Origin: an uncultured Chlamydiae bacterium | Lineage (GTDB): Bacteria; Chlamydiota; Chlamydiia; Chlamydiales; SM23-39 | Assembly (NCBI GenBank): GCA_903864395.1 | Contig: CAIPFQ010000093.1 | Coordinates: 1-10,396, forward strand | Length of the DNA stretch: 10,396 nucleotides | Direction of reading: 5' to 3' | In this document: in pieces, positions 1 to 8,626 of the stretch | Position numbering within the stretch: the stretch's first letter is position 1 | Layout of the letters: every line of letters begins with the position of its first letter | Position numbers and translations under genes: made by a program | Notes under the pieces: generated by a model | What the model saw: only the letters and a program-made list of their open reading frames with translations | Told to the model about the DNA's origin: nothing | Database searches by the model: none

Positions 1-97
1 GACACTACACAGACTTGAAATTTACATCAACCTTAGTACTAATGGATTGAGAAATCCTTATTTTCCAAGACAAATGAGCAGTATCATTGAGCTACTG

Positions 98-589
98 TTA
101 GTTACGTCTAATTAAGGAGTTTTTTTGTCTGCGAACTTGGGTTAACTGTAAGTCTGAAAGACTATCTTTCGCCCAAAACAGCTTCGAAATAATCAGATCT
201 TCGGGAGACACTATCCAAATCTGCATATCACCGAACATCACTTGATTTCTTCGCCGAAATTCCGTTTCTCTGTAAATAGAATCCTTACGAATAATAAAAT
301 CTACCTTAAATACAGAAGTCTCATGAATGATGTTGAACAAACCTTCAATTTCAAGAGCTTCCAATATAGACGACTTATTAATATAAAAATCATTTTCAAA
401 ATATCGACAAAATTTTCCAACCTCAAATCTATCAATTTCAATGACGATATCAATATCACGAGTCATCCGAGGCGTTGCATAGAAGTTTGCAGCAAACGAA
501 CCTGTTAACATATAAGCCATGCCAGCCTGCTCCAACCGCTAGCAAATCATTTTTAATAACTCAAGCTCTTCAGACGTTTTAATTTCCAA
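98..589 (-). pseudogene. Broken nucleotidyltransferase-fold gene (MNT/AbiEii-like)
   Basis: The longest open stretch (535-98, TTG start) encodes 145 residues with a nucleotidyltransferase signature near its N-terminus: a GSFAANFYATPRMTRDIDIVI-type segment in which the Gly-Ser turn precedes an Asp-x-Asp metal-binding pair. A later PEDLIISKLFWAKDS segment is typical of small nucleotidyltransferases in the MNT/AbiEii group. Reading upstream in the same frame gives 16 sensible codons (589-542, possible TTG start), then TAG at 539-541, then the rest of the protein. The sequence across the stop (ELLKMIC-stop-RLEQAGMAYML) reads like one continuous helix, so a Glu codon GAG changed to TAG is the simplest explanation. 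The C-terminus stops soon after LQLTQVRR, beside an A7 run (minus strand, 120-126), and lacks the final helix I expect. It follows ychF by 6 nt and is visibly more AT-rich than its neighbours. A shorter functional protein from the internal TTG cannot be excluded. Substrate unknown. Confidence 0.6.
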
Positions 590-595
590 TAAACT

Positions 596-1693
596 TCAAC
601 TATGAAAGAACTCAATCACATCGCCATCTTGGACAATGTAATTGCGCCCCTCAGCGCGCGCGCGACCCATCTCTCTCGCACCCACGCGCCCCTTATAGCG
701 AATCATATCCTCATAGGAAACTACTTCTGCCCGAATAAATCCCTTTTCGATATCGCTATGAATCTCCCCTGCGGCCTCGGCCGCCGTCGTTCCCTTCTTA
801 ATGGTCCACGCCCGCGTCTCAATCTCTCCTGTCGTAATGAATGTGATCAATCCCAAAAGAGAAAAAGCCTCTTTAATCAGACGATTCAATCCCGACTCCT
901 TAAGACCTAAACTTTCTAAAAACTCTTTCGCGTCCTTTTCATCAAGACGAGAGATCTCTTCTTCAATTCGAGCGCAGATAGAAATCACGTAACTTCCCTC
1001 TTCTGCCGCAAATGCGCGCACGCGCTGGACAAGCGCATTATCTAACAAGGGAAGATCGTTTTCCCCAACGTTGCATACATAGAGAACTTTTTTGCGCGTC
1101 AAAAAAGGATAGAGACGCGCGATCCCCTCTTCTTCGGGAGAAAGCTGCAAAGAGCGCAGAGAAAGACTCTGATTGAGATGCGCGACTATTTTTTTCAAAA
1201 ATTCTACTGTCGAGCTTAGCTCCTTTTTGCCCTTCGCCTGTTTTTCCATCCGAGTCAGCGAATTTTCCGCAACTTGGAGATCCGACAAAATTAATTCCAG
1301 AGAAATAACAGAAATATCATCGAGAGGATCCACGCGCCCTGCTACATGAATCACATCCGAATCTTCAAAACAGCGCACCACCTGGATAATCGCATCCGTT
1401 TCTCGAATATGCGTCAAAAATTGATTGCCCAGCCCCTCGCCCTTCGAGGCTCCCTTGACAAGGCCTGCGATATCGACAAATGTCACCATCGCATAATCGA
1501 TTTTTTTGCTATGCGACAAGCTCGAGAGAGCGCGAAGCCTCGGATCATCGACGTGAACAATCCCGAGATTTGGATCAATCGTGCAAAAAGGATAGTTTTC
1601 AGAAGGAATCTGCTTGCGCGTCAAAGCATTAAAAAGAGTCGATTTGCCCACATTCGGCAATCCGACAATCCCACAGGATAAATTTTTTGTCAT
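596..1693 (-). CDS. ychF: Ribosome-associated ATPase YchF (Obg family, OLA1-like)
   Basis: This is a 365-residue protein, full length for the family. It is a cytosolic P-loop NTPase of the TRAFAC class that binds ribosomes; despite its GTPase fold the family prefers ATP. Visible motifs are the Walker A loop GLPNVGKST (residues 11-19), the switch II motif DIAGL (74-78) followed by VKGASKGEGLGN, and the degenerate G4 motif NVGE (208-211), whose Glu in place of Asp is the family hallmark explaining loss of guanine specificity. A coiled-coil helical arm lies around 128-200, and a TGS-like domain fills the C-terminus (about 283-365), ending in YIVQDGDVIEFF. Translation starts at ATG 1693 behind a weak purine-rich stretch (GAAGAG). 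It lies 49 nt downstream of truB, the widest gap in the operon, so it may have partly separate expression. Confidence 0.97.
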   Translation of the reverse strand: MTKNLSCGIVGLPNVGKSTLFNALTRKQIPSENYPFCTIDPNLGIVHVDDPRLRALSSLSHSKKIDYAMVTFVDIAGLVKGASKGEGLGNQFLTHIRETDAIIQVVRCFEDSDVIHVAGRVDPLDDISVISLELILSDLQVAENSLTRMEKQAKGKKELSSTVEFLKKIVAHLNQSLSLRSLQLSPEEEGIARLYPFLTRKKVLYVCNVGENDLPLLDNALVQRVRAFAAEEGSYVISICARIEEEISRLDEKDAKEFLESLGLKESGLNRLIKEAFSLLGLITFITTGEIETRAWTIKKGTTAAEAAGEIHSDIEKGFIRAEVVSYEDMIRYKGRVGAREMGRARAEGRNYIVQDGDVIEFFHS

Positions 1694-1722
1694 AAGCTTC
1701 TCTTCAGGGTTAAACTTAGGAA

Positions 1723-1761
1723 CTGTAAAACAATAAAATGGTTCATTTTAGTATTTTACAG
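1723..1761. repeat. 39-nt imperfect inverted repeat across the truB stop codon
   Basis: The outer arms CTGTAAAA and TTTTACAG match perfectly. Pairing continues through an imperfect middle segment (one mismatch, one G-T wobble) into AAAAT/ATTTT around a 5-nt loop, giving about 17 pairs. The repeat covers the last codons and stop of truB (1743-1761) and the first part of the truB-ychF gap. It is AT-rich and has no T-run after it on either strand, so it is not a standard intrinsic terminator. It could be an attenuator, an RNA-stability element or a scar. The pairing is read directly from the sequence; the role is unknown. Confidence 0.6.
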
Positions 1762-2420
1762 TCCCTGATATCATAATTAGAATCTTCCAAATTTGTTTGA
1801 GGAATACAATCTTCAAGGTAAAAAGAACCCGATCGCAGACGAACCAAAGAAGAAAGATGCGCACCACAGCCAAGGGTTTGACCCAAGTCATACGCTAAGG
1901 AACGAATATACGTGCCCTTCGAACAATCTACGACCATTTCAAGATAGGGGTATGTATATTGAACGCATGAAATAGCGAGCCGTACGGACACCGCGGGACG
2001 ATCGACAACAATCCCCTTGCGCGCTAAATCATAGAGTTTTTGTCCGCCTTGTTTTTTCGCTGAAAACATCGGAGGCGTCTGCCATATTTCCCCCTGAAAA
2101 GAGGCAATAGCCGTTTCAACTTGAGAAAAGGAAGGCTCAAAGGCGCTGCGCGCAGTTTCTTGTCCATCAAGATCGTAAGTGTCTGTCGAGACGCCCAAGA
2201 CCATAACAGCACGGTACTGTTTATCTGCGCCCAAAAATGTATTAGACAAACGGGTAAAATTGCGACCGATCAACATCACCATGACCCCCGTCGCAAAAGG
2301 ATCTAGCGTGCCCGCATGACCGATTGTCCTTTCCTTCGTCAGTCGCCGCAATAGCGAAACAATGTGAAAGGAAGTAGATCCAACAGATTTATCGACAAGG
2401 ATAAGACCTTCAAGACTCAT
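1743..2420 (-). CDS. truB: tRNA pseudouridine(55) synthase TruB, short form
   Basis: The product isomerises uridine 55 to pseudouridine in the T-psi-C loop of tRNAs. The catalytic segment GHAGTLDPFATG lies at residues 34-45, with Asp40 the nucleophile. The N-terminal GLILVDKSVGSTSF segment (residues 5-18), the substrate-loop region PPMFSAKK and the C-terminal CSKGTYIRSLAYDLG motif are all present. At 225 residues it is much shorter than the E. coli enzyme (about 314) because the C-terminal PUA domain is missing; chlamydial TruB proteins, as I recall them, are also short, so this is probably normal rather than truncation. The ATG at 2420 overlaps the rbfA stop by 4 nt (ATGA), and no clear Shine-Dalgarno precedes it, so it probably relies on translational coupling. 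A 39-nt inverted repeat covers its stop codon. Confidence 0.95.
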   Translation of the reverse strand: MSLEGLILVDKSVGSTSFHIVSLLRRLTKERTIGHAGTLDPFATGVMVMLIGRNFTRLSNTFLGADKQYRAVMVLGVSTDTYDLDGQETARSAFEPSFSQVETAIASFQGEIWQTPPMFSAKKQGGQKLYDLARKGIVVDRPAVSVRLAISCVQYTYPYLEMVVDCSKGTYIRSLAYDLGQTLGCGAHLSSLVRLRSGSFYLEDCIPQTNLEDSNYDIRDCKILK

Positions 2421-2791
2421 GGTTCAATATTAGGGCGAGACCCTCTCTCTTTTTCAATGTCTGAGAGAATTTTCTGAATCTTCATGTGCTCTTCAATTGC
2501 TGTATCCAATTTAAAAATTAAATTTGGAAAATAGCGCAGCTTCACTTTGTGCGCTGCGTTCACAGCAACAAACCCCGCAGCTGTTTGTAAGGCCACTACA
2601 ATTTTTTCTTTTTCTTCAAGAGACCCAATCAGGCTAATGTAAACCTTTGCGTGATGAAGATCTGCGGAGGTCTCCACCCGAGTGACAGAGACAAATGTAT
2701 TCACATGAGGGTTTTGCACATCCCTTTGAATCACTTCGGAAATCACTTCTTTCAAAAGAGAATTAATGCGATTTAAACGATTTGGTTTCAC
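2417..2791 (-). CDS. rbfA: 30S ribosome-binding factor A (RbfA)
   Basis: The 124-residue protein has the length and pattern of RbfA, a KH-like protein that binds the 30S subunit near the 16S rRNA 5' helix, assists late maturation and is needed in the cold. Recognisable parts are the N-terminal helix ([24 protein letters not shown]), the strand [21 protein letters not shown] and the family signature [17 protein letters not shown] near residues 85-101. The start codon is GTG at 2791, overlapping the infB stop in a GTGA arrangement, with AGGAT just upstream inside infB. This placement, between infB and truB, is the conserved bacterial order. Its end overlaps truB by 4 nt. Both overlaps suggest re-initiating ribosomes and a fixed output ratio. 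Confidence 0.95.
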   Translation of the reverse strand: MKPNRLNRINSLLKEVISEVIQRDVQNPHVNTFVSVTRVETSADLHHAKVYISLIGSLEEKEKIVVALQTAAGFVAVNAAHKVKLRYFPNLIFKLDTAIEEHMKIQKILSDIEKERGSRPNIEP

Positions 2792-5259
2792 AGATCCTGC
2801 TCGAGGTACGTAATTTCATAAGACTGGAGAATATCTCCTTCTTGAATATCGTTTTGTCCTTCCAACACGATCCCGCACTCGAACCCTTTCAAAACTTCTT
2901 TCACATCCTCTTTCATCCGTTTCAGAGAAGAAATTTTTCCTTTCCAAACAACTTCTTTGCCCCGTAGCTGACGAATGTGACTCTGCCGCTTAATCGTCCC
3001 TTCAGAAACCTGACAGCCCGCAATATTGCCCAAATGAGAGGATTTAAAGACCGCTTTCACAAGAGTAGAGCCTGTGTCTGTCTCTTGTTCTATTTTATCT
3101 AACAGAAGGCGCATCCGCTCTTTTACGTCATCCACAAGATGGTAAATCACATCTTGAGAAATAACAGGAATTCTCTTTTGCTTAATAATATCTTCGGCAT
3201 GGCTTTCGATGCGAGTATGAAAACCCAAAATCGTCGCCTTTGCTGCGCTCGCTAATTCGATATCCGATTCAGAAATTTCCCCCACATCGGAATGAATCAT
3301 TTCAAGACGCACTTTCTTCGACTGAATCTTAAGCAGAGAGTTTTTCAATGCCTCGAGGGAGCCTTGCACGTCTGCACGAAGAATTAACGGAAGAATTTTC
3401 ATCTCCCCATTTTCTCGCTTCGCCATCATTTTTTCCATGCTGCTTTTTTTTGCTAGAGTCAATAAGTCGCGTGAATGACCCTCGACACGTGCCTCCGCGA
3501 GCTCTCTCGCTTCTTTTTCGTTCTTCACAACAATAAACTCGCTTCCCGCTAAGGCCAGCTCTGAAAGCCCCGTGATTTTTACAGGGGTTGAAGAAGAAGC
3601 TTCTTCTACAAAACGACCGTGATCATCTTGCATCGTCTTAATTCTTCCAGAAAAATGCCCATAAACAATCGCATCGCCTTTGCGCAAGGTTCCATTTTGC
3701 ACAAGAACTGTAGCCACGGCACCCAACCCTTTATGCATTTCCGATTCCAGAACAGTGCCCCGAGCGCGCGCTGAAGGAGAAGCTCTTAGTTCTAAAATTT
3801 CTGCCTGCAAAGCGATCATCTCAAGAAGTTCATGAATTCCCTCTCCATTGACAGCAGAGCAACTCACAACAATCGTTGTCCCCCCCCAAGCCTCAGGAAG
3901 CAATTCGCGGTCAGCTAATTCTCGATACACCTTTTGCGCATCAAACCCACTCTTATCACACTTATTCAAAGCGACAAGGATTGGCACATTCGCTTCTCTA
4001 GCTTGCCGAATGGCTTCATCCGTCTGCATGCGAATCCCTTCATCCCCTGCAATCACAAGAATCACAATATCCGTCACATTGGCTCCACGAGAGCGCATTT
4101 CAGAAAAGGCCTCGTGTCCTGGCGTATCCAAAATAGCAATCTCGCCCGCCTTTGTCGTGACTTTGAAAGCACCAATATGCTGCGTAATCGCCCCCGCTTC
4201 GCTAGCGACTCGATTGGATTTGCGAATCGCATCAATCAAACTCGTTTTGCCGTGATCCACATGCCCCATAAAGGCAACAACAGGCGGACGAAGAAGAAGA
4301 AGCTCTGAAGAAATCGCTTCAATTTCCTGGCGAATTGAACGATCAGTGATCCTAATTCTCTGTTCTTCAGACGTGTCAATTTGAATATTGCAGTCGAACT
4401 CATGTCCTAAAAGCTGCACCACAGTTTCATCACTTAAACAATCATTCAATGTTAAGGTAACCCCCTGCATGAGCAGCTTCGCAATGAGCTGAGAAGCCTT
4501 TAACTTCATTTCTTGCGCCAGATCTTTAATCGTAATCGGAAGGCGGACAGATAAAGATTTGGGTCGAATGACCTCTTCCGAGCGCTGGCTGTGTTTCGGT
4601 TTAAAAGAGCGACGCTTGCGCCAAGCCTCATTATCTACATCGCGCAATCCCTGACGATCGCGGGCATCGAAAGTTCTCACCTCTTCCTTTTTCTTTAACC
4701 GAAGCTCCTTGGGAGCCTCTTTCGGCTTCAAAGAGGGCTGTGATGTTGGATGCAAAAATCCAGGAGCTCTAGAAACTGAAGCGACCAGACTCTCTTTTCC
4801 TGCGATTTGTTTAGACCCTTGAGCCCCTTCCACTGTCTGCCTTGACGTTGAAACAAGGGGCGGAGCCACAACTGAGGAGGGCTCGATAGAAGGAGGCAAA
4901 GAGGATTTCTCCTCTTTTTCTTTAAGAGAGGTCTCAGAAGGAAGCTCCAACGACGTTGTTTCTAATCTTGACTCCTCTTCTCTCGGTTCCTGCATCAACC
5001 GCGATTTTCTTTTCATTGCCAGCTCTGGCAAATCTTTTTCGCGTCCAGCAAGCGTCTTTTCTGCTTGTTTGACTGCGGAAGTTACAGAAGAGTCTTCCCG
5101 AAGACGAGTCACCCGTTTTTTTTGTTCCCCTTCTGGAGACACAGGAGAACTTTTTGTAGAGGGCACTGAAACAGCCTCTTTTTCTGGCAGCGTCGGGGCT
5201 TGTGCCTTCAAAGCACCTGCTATCTGTAAATTCTTAATATTTAACTTTAATTTACCCAA
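2788..5259 (-). CDS. infB: Translation initiation factor IF-2
   Basis: IF-2 is the GTPase that places initiator fMet-tRNA on the 30S subunit and promotes joining of the 50S. At 823 residues it fits the usual range. Residues 1-235 are a low-complexity, charged and Ser/Pro-rich extension of the sort that varies between bacteria. An IF2-N domain follows (about 238-292). The G domain shows G1 GHVDHGKT (332-339), G3 DTPGH (378-382), G4 NKCD (432-435) and G5 SCSA (466-469). After it come domain II (from about 500), domain III with [13 protein letters not shown] (626-638) and the C-terminal fMet-tRNA-binding domain ending [20 protein letters not shown]. The chosen start is TTG 5259, three nucleotides after the nusA stop; the opening [13 protein letters not shown] resembles chlamydial IF-2 and no in-frame ATG lies nearby. 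The ribosome binding site is weak, so coupling to nusA is likely. Confidence 0.97.
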   Translation of the reverse strand: MGKLKLNIKNLQIAGALKAQAPTLPEKEAVSVPSTKSSPVSPEGEQKKRVTRLREDSSVTSAVKQAEKTLAGREKDLPELAMKRKSRLMQEPREEESRLETTSLELPSETSLKEKEEKSSLPPSIEPSSVVAPPLVSTSRQTVEGAQGSKQIAGKESLVASVSRAPGFLHPTSQPSLKPKEAPKELRLKKKEEVRTFDARDRQGLRDVDNEAWRKRRSFKPKHSQRSEEVIRPKSLSVRLPITIKDLAQEMKLKASQLIAKLLMQGVTLTLNDCLSDETVVQLLGHEFDCNIQIDTSEEQRIRITDRSIRQEIEAISSELLLLRPPVVAFMGHVDHGKTSLIDAIRKSNRVASEAGAITQHIGAFKVTTKAGEIAILDTPGHEAFSEMRSRGANVTDIVILVIAGDEGIRMQTDEAIRQAREANVPILVALNKCDKSGFDAQKVYRELADRELLPEAWGGTTIVVSCSAVNGEGIHELLEMIALQAEILELRASPSARARGTVLESEMHKGLGAVATVLVQNGTLRKGDAIVYGHFSGRIKTMQDDHGRFVEEASSSTPVKITGLSELALAGSEFIVVKNEKEARELAEARVEGHSRDLLTLAKKSSMEKMMAKRENGEMKILPLILRADVQGSLEALKNSLLKIQSKKVRLEMIHSDVGEISESDIELASAAKATILGFHTRIESHAEDIIKQKRIPVISQDVIYHLVDDVKERMRLLLDKIEQETDTGSTLVKAVFKSSHLGNIAGCQVSEGTIKRQSHIRQLRGKEVVWKGKISSLKRMKEDVKEVLKGFECGIVLEGQNDIQEGDILQSYEITYLEQDL

Positions 5260-5262
5260 GGA

Positions 5263-6537
5263 TCATCTCTTTCTTTTGCGCGTTTGCTCAACAATTTTAT
5301 CAGCGAGATCATAGTAATTTACGCCAGGGACTTTCACAGCAATTTCTGCTGGGGTCGACTGCATAAATTTGCGAACAGTTTCATACCCCGCACCCACTAA
5401 ACTTTCACCGACCAGACCACTTACGCCCTCGATTTTAAGACGCTCATCAAAAACAGGATCTGGACTTTCTGCGTATTCAGCCATTTGGACTGTTAAAATT
5501 TTATGATATTCCGTGATCTTTTGTACATCAATTTCCTTTCCAATCATCGCTCCAATCAAACGAGCGTTCATTCCTTTCTTTCCAATCACAATCGGATAGT
5601 CTTCGTCAGCGACTACAATCCAAATACGATCGTCATAAGTTTTGATTTTACGAATTTCCGCAGGAACAATGAGGTTCTGCAAGAGTTGCATCGGATCTTC
5701 CGAAAAAGGAACAACATCGATTTTTTCGTTATTCAGCTCCCGAAGAACGTTTTTAATCCGAGTCCCTCTAACGCCAACGCATGTTCCGACAGGATCTACT
5801 TTAGGATCAAATGAGCGCACCGCAATTTTTGTTCGGTATCCAGGATCGCGCATGATTTTTTCAATCACCACAGTCTTATCATGAAGCTCTGGCACTTCTT
5901 GAATAAAAAGCTGCGACACAAACTCTGGATGGCTTCTAGTTAAAATAACCTCAGCCCCTCCCATATCCGTATCGCGCACCTCTAATAAAAGCGCTTGAAC
6001 CTTTTCTCCCGGATTATATCGCTCAGTCTTTGGATAATTGCGCTCAGGTAAAATAGCTTCCACCTTGCCAAGGTCAACGACGAGCGTTCTCCCTCGAATC
6101 AATCTCTTAATCGTCCCTGAAATGATCTCCCCCGCTCGATGTCTATATTCTTCATAAATAACATCGCGCTCAGCTCCTTTCAGCTTCTGCATAATCACTT
6201 GGCGGGCGGCTCCTGCTGCAATCCGCCCAAAGTCTTTCGGAGTAATGGAGAGTTCTAACCATTGCCCAATCTGGCAATCAGGCTCCATCACGCGAGCCTC
6301 TTCCAAAGAAATTTCTTCGACACTATTTAGAACCTTTTCCACGATCTTTTTCTGCGTAAAAACTTCAATCTCTCCTGTCTTCGCCTGAATCTCAACCGTG
6401 ACTTTTTCTCCTAGACCTTTCACACTTTTTCTTGCCGCAGCACGAAGAGCTTCGCTAATCGCTGCAATAACGATTTCGCGCTTAATCCCCTTTTCACGCT
6501 CCAGGTATTCAAAGATAGCCAACAGATCTTTATTCAT
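5263..6537 (-). CDS. nusA: Transcription termination/antitermination factor NusA
   Basis: NusA binds RNA polymerase and nascent RNA and controls pausing, intrinsic termination and rRNA antitermination. The 424-residue product has the N-terminal polymerase-binding domain (about 1-125), an S1 domain (about 135-195, [22 protein letters not shown]), KH1 with the VGVRGTRI loop (253-260) and KH2 with VIGKKG (317-322). It closes with one helix-hairpin-helix-like segment (about 374-415) and a basic tail; it lacks the two acidic repeats of E. coli NusA. I place the start at ATG 6537 ([13 protein letters not shown]), as in chlamydial NusA. A GAGGA box (6543-6547) lies 5 nt upstream, while the in-frame codon at 6555 has no such support. 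The gene overlaps the 3' end of rpsA by 8 nt and stops 3 nt before infB. Confidence 0.95.
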   Translation of the reverse strand: MNKDLLAIFEYLEREKGIKREIVIAAISEALRAAARKSVKGLGEKVTVEIQAKTGEIEVFTQKKIVEKVLNSVEEISLEEARVMEPDCQIGQWLELSITPKDFGRIAAGAARQVIMQKLKGAERDVIYEEYRHRAGEIISGTIKRLIRGRTLVVDLGKVEAILPERNYPKTERYNPGEKVQALLLEVRDTDMGGAEVILTRSHPEFVSQLFIQEVPELHDKTVVIEKIMRDPGYRTKIAVRSFDPKVDPVGTCVGVRGTRIKNVLRELNNEKIDVVPFSEDPMQLLQNLIVPAEIRKIKTYDDRIWIVVADEDYPIVIGKKGMNARLIGAMIGKEIDVQKITEYHKILTVQMAEYAESPDPVFDERLKIEGVSGLVGESLVGAGYETVRKFMQSTPAEIAVKVPGVNYYDLADKIVEQTRKRKR

Positions 6538-8302
6538 CCGAATCCTCTTCGTCATGATCCTTTGTTTTCTTCACGTCTTTTTTACGGCTTCGTTTGCCCT
6601 TAGGACTCACAACGATGTCATCGCGATTCAATTGATTCATCTCAATTAAATGCTCCTTCACAGAGAGAGCAAGCTTCTTGTGCTCTGGATCGAGTTTGAT
6701 CACTTTGGCTGTAATCGGATCGCCTTTTTTCACGATATCTTCCACTTTTCCAAACGGCTGATCTGATAATTCTGTGACGTGAATGAGTGCCTCGATCCCG
6801 TTGTCCAACTGAACAAACGCACCGAACGCTGTCGTCTTTGTCACAACACCATGCACGAGAGAGCCCACAGGAAGATTCTTCTCAATAGATTCCCAAGGAT
6901 TTAAACTCAACTGCTTAACGCCGAGAGTGATTTTTTTGCTCTCTTTGTCCACAGAAAGAATCACAGCCTCTACTTTATCCCCTTTTTTGAGAATCTCCGA
7001 AGGGTGAGACACTTTTTTAATCCAACTGAGATCGGAAATGTGAATCAATCCATCTACACCCGGCTCCAGCTCGACAAACGCACCATAATTCGTCAAATTT
7101 CTAATTTCCGCAACAACACTGCTTCCTACGGTATATTTTTTCTCAGCATCTTCCCAAGGGTTACGCTCCGTTTGCTTAATCCCAAGAGAGATCTTGCCTT
7201 CTTCTTTTTGAATGGAAAGAACAATCGCCTCTACTTCATCTCCTACGCGCACCGCTTCGCTTGGATCAGTGATGTTTTTTGTCCAAGACATTTCGGAAAC
7301 ATGAATCAAGCCTTCGATCCCAGGCTCAATTTCAATAAAAGCACCATAGGGAACCAAGTTCACAATTTTGCCGCGAACCCTTGTTCCAACAGGATATTTT
7401 TTCTCAATTTCTTCCCAAGGATTGCTTTCTTTTTGCTTCAAGCCAAGAGCTACACGACCCTTCTCTCTATCCACATGGAGAATCACTACAGCGATCTCTT
7501 GTCCTAAACGAACAACTTCGGAAGGGTGCTTAATGCGCTTCCAAGTCATGTCTGTGATATGCAGAAGCCCATCGATGCCATCGAGATCCAAAAACACGCC
7601 GAAATCAGTGATGTTTTTAACAACACCTACAAGAGAAGCCCCTTCTTGGATATGCTCAAGAAGCTCAGCTTTTCTAGAAACTCTTTCCTCTTCCAGAAGC
7701 TCTCGACGAGAAACCACAATATTTTTACGCTCAATATTGATTTTTAAAATTTTGAATTCATACGTGCGACCAATGAAATCATCCAAATTCTTAATGCGCT
7801 TATTGTCGATCTGAGACCCTGGCAAGAACGCTTCCATGCCAATGTCAATCATCAAGCCGCCCTTCACCTTGCGCATCACCGTGCCCTTAACAATGGAGCC
7901 TTCATGGCAATTTTTCACAATATATTCCCATTGACGGAATCTTCGCGCTTTTTCTCGAGATAGGACGATTTGACCATCCTCCCCTTCTGTTTGATCAAGG
8001 TAGATTTCCACATCGCCACCGAGAACGATTTCTCCAGGTTCGGTAAACTCAGACACAGGAACCAGTCCTTCAGACTTCAGACCTACATCGATCACAACAT
8101 AATCTTTAGAAACCTCTACGATGCGCCCTTTTAAAACCTGTCCAGCGTTCAGTTGCGAAAGGGACGACCCTTCTCCATTTTTTTCGGTTCCATAGAGCAA
8201 ATCGCGAAACTGCTTCGCTTCGTTTTCTTGAAAATCGACGTCATCGAGAATATTAGTAGTATTCCAATCATTAAGATGTTTTACAGAATGTTTATGGGAC
8301 AT
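6530..8302 (-). CDS. rpsA: 30S ribosomal protein S1, six S1 domains
   Basis: The 590-residue protein carries six OB-fold S1 repeats at roughly residues 51-118, 135-202, 219-288, 304-376, 391-463 and 478-549. Repeats 3 to 6 are the most alike, each with a DFGVF/YGAF/FGAF-type strand and an LIHxxxxS/T stretch, and linkers carrying NPWE motifs at about 294, 381 and 468. This matches the long proteobacterial/chlamydial S1, which binds mRNA leaders on the 30S subunit and helps load mRNAs lacking strong Shine-Dalgarno sites; several downstream genes here have weak sites. The tail (560-590) is basic then strongly acidic. The start is ATG 8302, with AGGAG at 8316-8320, spaced 13 nt away, somewhat far. 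It is the first gene of the operon; the structured leader upstream may regulate it, which is inference. Confidence 0.97.
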   Translation of the reverse strand: MSHKHSVKHLNDWNTTNILDDVDFQENEAKQFRDLLYGTEKNGEGSSLSQLNAGQVLKGRIVEVSKDYVVIDVGLKSEGLVPVSEFTEPGEIVLGGDVEIYLDQTEGEDGQIVLSREKARRFRQWEYIVKNCHEGSIVKGTVMRKVKGGLMIDIGMEAFLPGSQIDNKRIKNLDDFIGRTYEFKILKINIERKNIVVSRRELLEEERVSRKAELLEHIQEGASLVGVVKNITDFGVFLDLDGIDGLLHITDMTWKRIKHPSEVVRLGQEIAVVILHVDREKGRVALGLKQKESNPWEEIEKKYPVGTRVRGKIVNLVPYGAFIEIEPGIEGLIHVSEMSWTKNITDPSEAVRVGDEVEAIVLSIQKEEGKISLGIKQTERNPWEDAEKKYTVGSSVVAEIRNLTNYGAFVELEPGVDGLIHISDLSWIKKVSHPSEILKKGDKVEAVILSVDKESKKITLGVKQLSLNPWESIEKNLPVGSLVHGVVTKTTAFGAFVQLDNGIEALIHVTELSDQPFGKVEDIVKKGDPITAKVIKLDPEHKKLALSVKEHLIEMNQLNRDDIVVSPKGKRSRKKDVKKTKDHDEEDSDE

Positions 8303-8374
8303 GGGTTTTGGGTTTCTCCTGGTTTGGCTGAAGCTCTGATGTTTTTGGACACAAGGAATCAGCTGTCATTTAGA

Positions 8375-8382
8375 CCTTAAGG
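8375..8382. repeat. Short perfect palindrome CCTTAAGG in the rpsA leader
   Basis: An 8-nt perfect palindrome lies between the structured leader hairpins and the rpsA ribosome binding site; one more outer pair (8373 with 8384) is possible beyond a mismatch. It could be a protein-binding half-site pair or chance. There is no direct support for a role. Confidence 0.2.
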
Positions 8383-8393
8383 CCGCATAATTT

Positions 8394-8456
8394 AAGCCAC
8401 AAGGCTTTGGTATTCGCTTCCGAAACCCAGCGTTGCCACTGGGGAGGGAGGCGAAT
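8394..8456 (-). other. Candidate structured RNA leader of rpsA (GCAA tetraloop hairpin)
   Basis: Read on the minus strand, an outer stem ATTCGC/GCGAAT (8456-8451 with 8417-8412) encloses an asymmetric internal loop and an inner 7-pair stem CCCAGUG/CGCUGGG (8443-8437 with 8432-8426). The inner stem is closed by GCAA, a GNRA tetraloop. The plus-strand version has a non-GNRA loop (TTGC) and an A-C mismatch in place of the U-G pair, so the minus strand is favoured. A second small hairpin, AAGCC/GGCTT with a 4-nt loop, follows at 8407-8394. Both would sit in the 5' leader of rpsA, about 90-150 nt before its start codon. I recognise no known riboswitch or ribosomal-protein leader family. Pairing is observed; function is inferred. 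Confidence 0.4.
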
Positions 8457-8471
8457 GTAGTTAAAGGGAGT

Positions 8472-8500
8472 AGGTTAGCAGTTTCTTACAATAACCGCAA
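8472..8500 (-). promoter_or_regulatory. rpsA: Candidate promoter for the rpsA operon
   Basis: On the minus strand TTGCGG (8500-8495) and TAACCT (8477-8472) are separated by exactly 17 nt, and TGC directly precedes the second box, giving an extended -10 form (TGnTAACCT). Each hexamer matches the housekeeping consensus at only three of six positions, so this is a weak call. Transcription would begin near 8465, just upstream of the hairpin region, leaving a leader of about 160 nt before rpsA. Confidence 0.3.
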
Positions 8501-8507
8501 GAGCGTC

Positions 8508-8531
8508 TTTTTCTCTCTTTTTCTCTCTCTC
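8508..8531. repeat. Pyrimidine-rich tandem repeat (TTTTTCTCTC twice, then TCTC)
   Basis: Two perfect direct copies of a 10-nt unit (8508-8517, 8518-8527) are followed by TCTC. The tract sits between the two divergent transcription units, upstream of the candidate rpsA -35 box, where it reads as a GA-rich stretch. It may vary in length by slippage and may affect local DNA shape at the promoter; neither is shown. Confidence 0.5.
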
Positions 8532-8580
8532 GATCAAAGCAAGCAAAGCGCACCTTCCCAAAAATGGACAAAATCGAGAT

Positions 8581-8586
8581 TATACT
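8581..8586 (+). promoter_or_regulatory. Possible -10 element (TATACT) for the aspartate kinase gene
   Basis: TATACT matches the housekeeping -10 consensus at five of six positions. No convincing -35 box lies 16-18 nt upstream; TGGACA at 8565-8570 is too close. If used, transcription would start near 8593, which would exclude a kinase start at 8564 and favour ATG 8627. Confidence 0.25.
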
Positions 8587-8626
8587 CATTCCAATATACC
8601 AAACCATAACACAATGGGATTCAGCT

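Noticed and set aside
44..62. Small hairpin GGATT-GAGA-AATCC followed by TTATTTT, terminator-like on the plus strand
   Set aside because: The stem is only 5 pairs and no plus-strand gene precedes it within the window.
1..97. Search for a continuation of the nucleotidyltransferase C-terminus in other frames
   Set aside because: All three minus-strand frames hit stops quickly and none gives a convincing family tail, so I did not extend the gene.
3848..4308. Plus-strand open frames of 124-135 residues opposite infB
   Set aside because: They are antisense to the highly conserved IF-2 G domain and have no recognisable protein features.
6538..6555. Earlier in-frame start for NusA, adding six residues
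   Set aside because: ATG 6537 has a well-spaced GAGGA box and gives the canonical [11 protein letters not shown] opening.
8432..8452. GCCACTG followed by a GGGAGG-GC stretch on the plus strand, reminiscent of part of a cobalamin riboswitch
   Set aside because: None of the other conserved parts (the 5' AGGGAA region, the 3' B12 box) is present, and the pairing favours the opposite strand.
8564..8626. Earlier in-frame ATG for the aspartate kinase, adding 21 residues
   Set aside because: The added residues do not belong to the kinase fold, no ribosome binding site precedes them and the best -10 candidate lies inside them.
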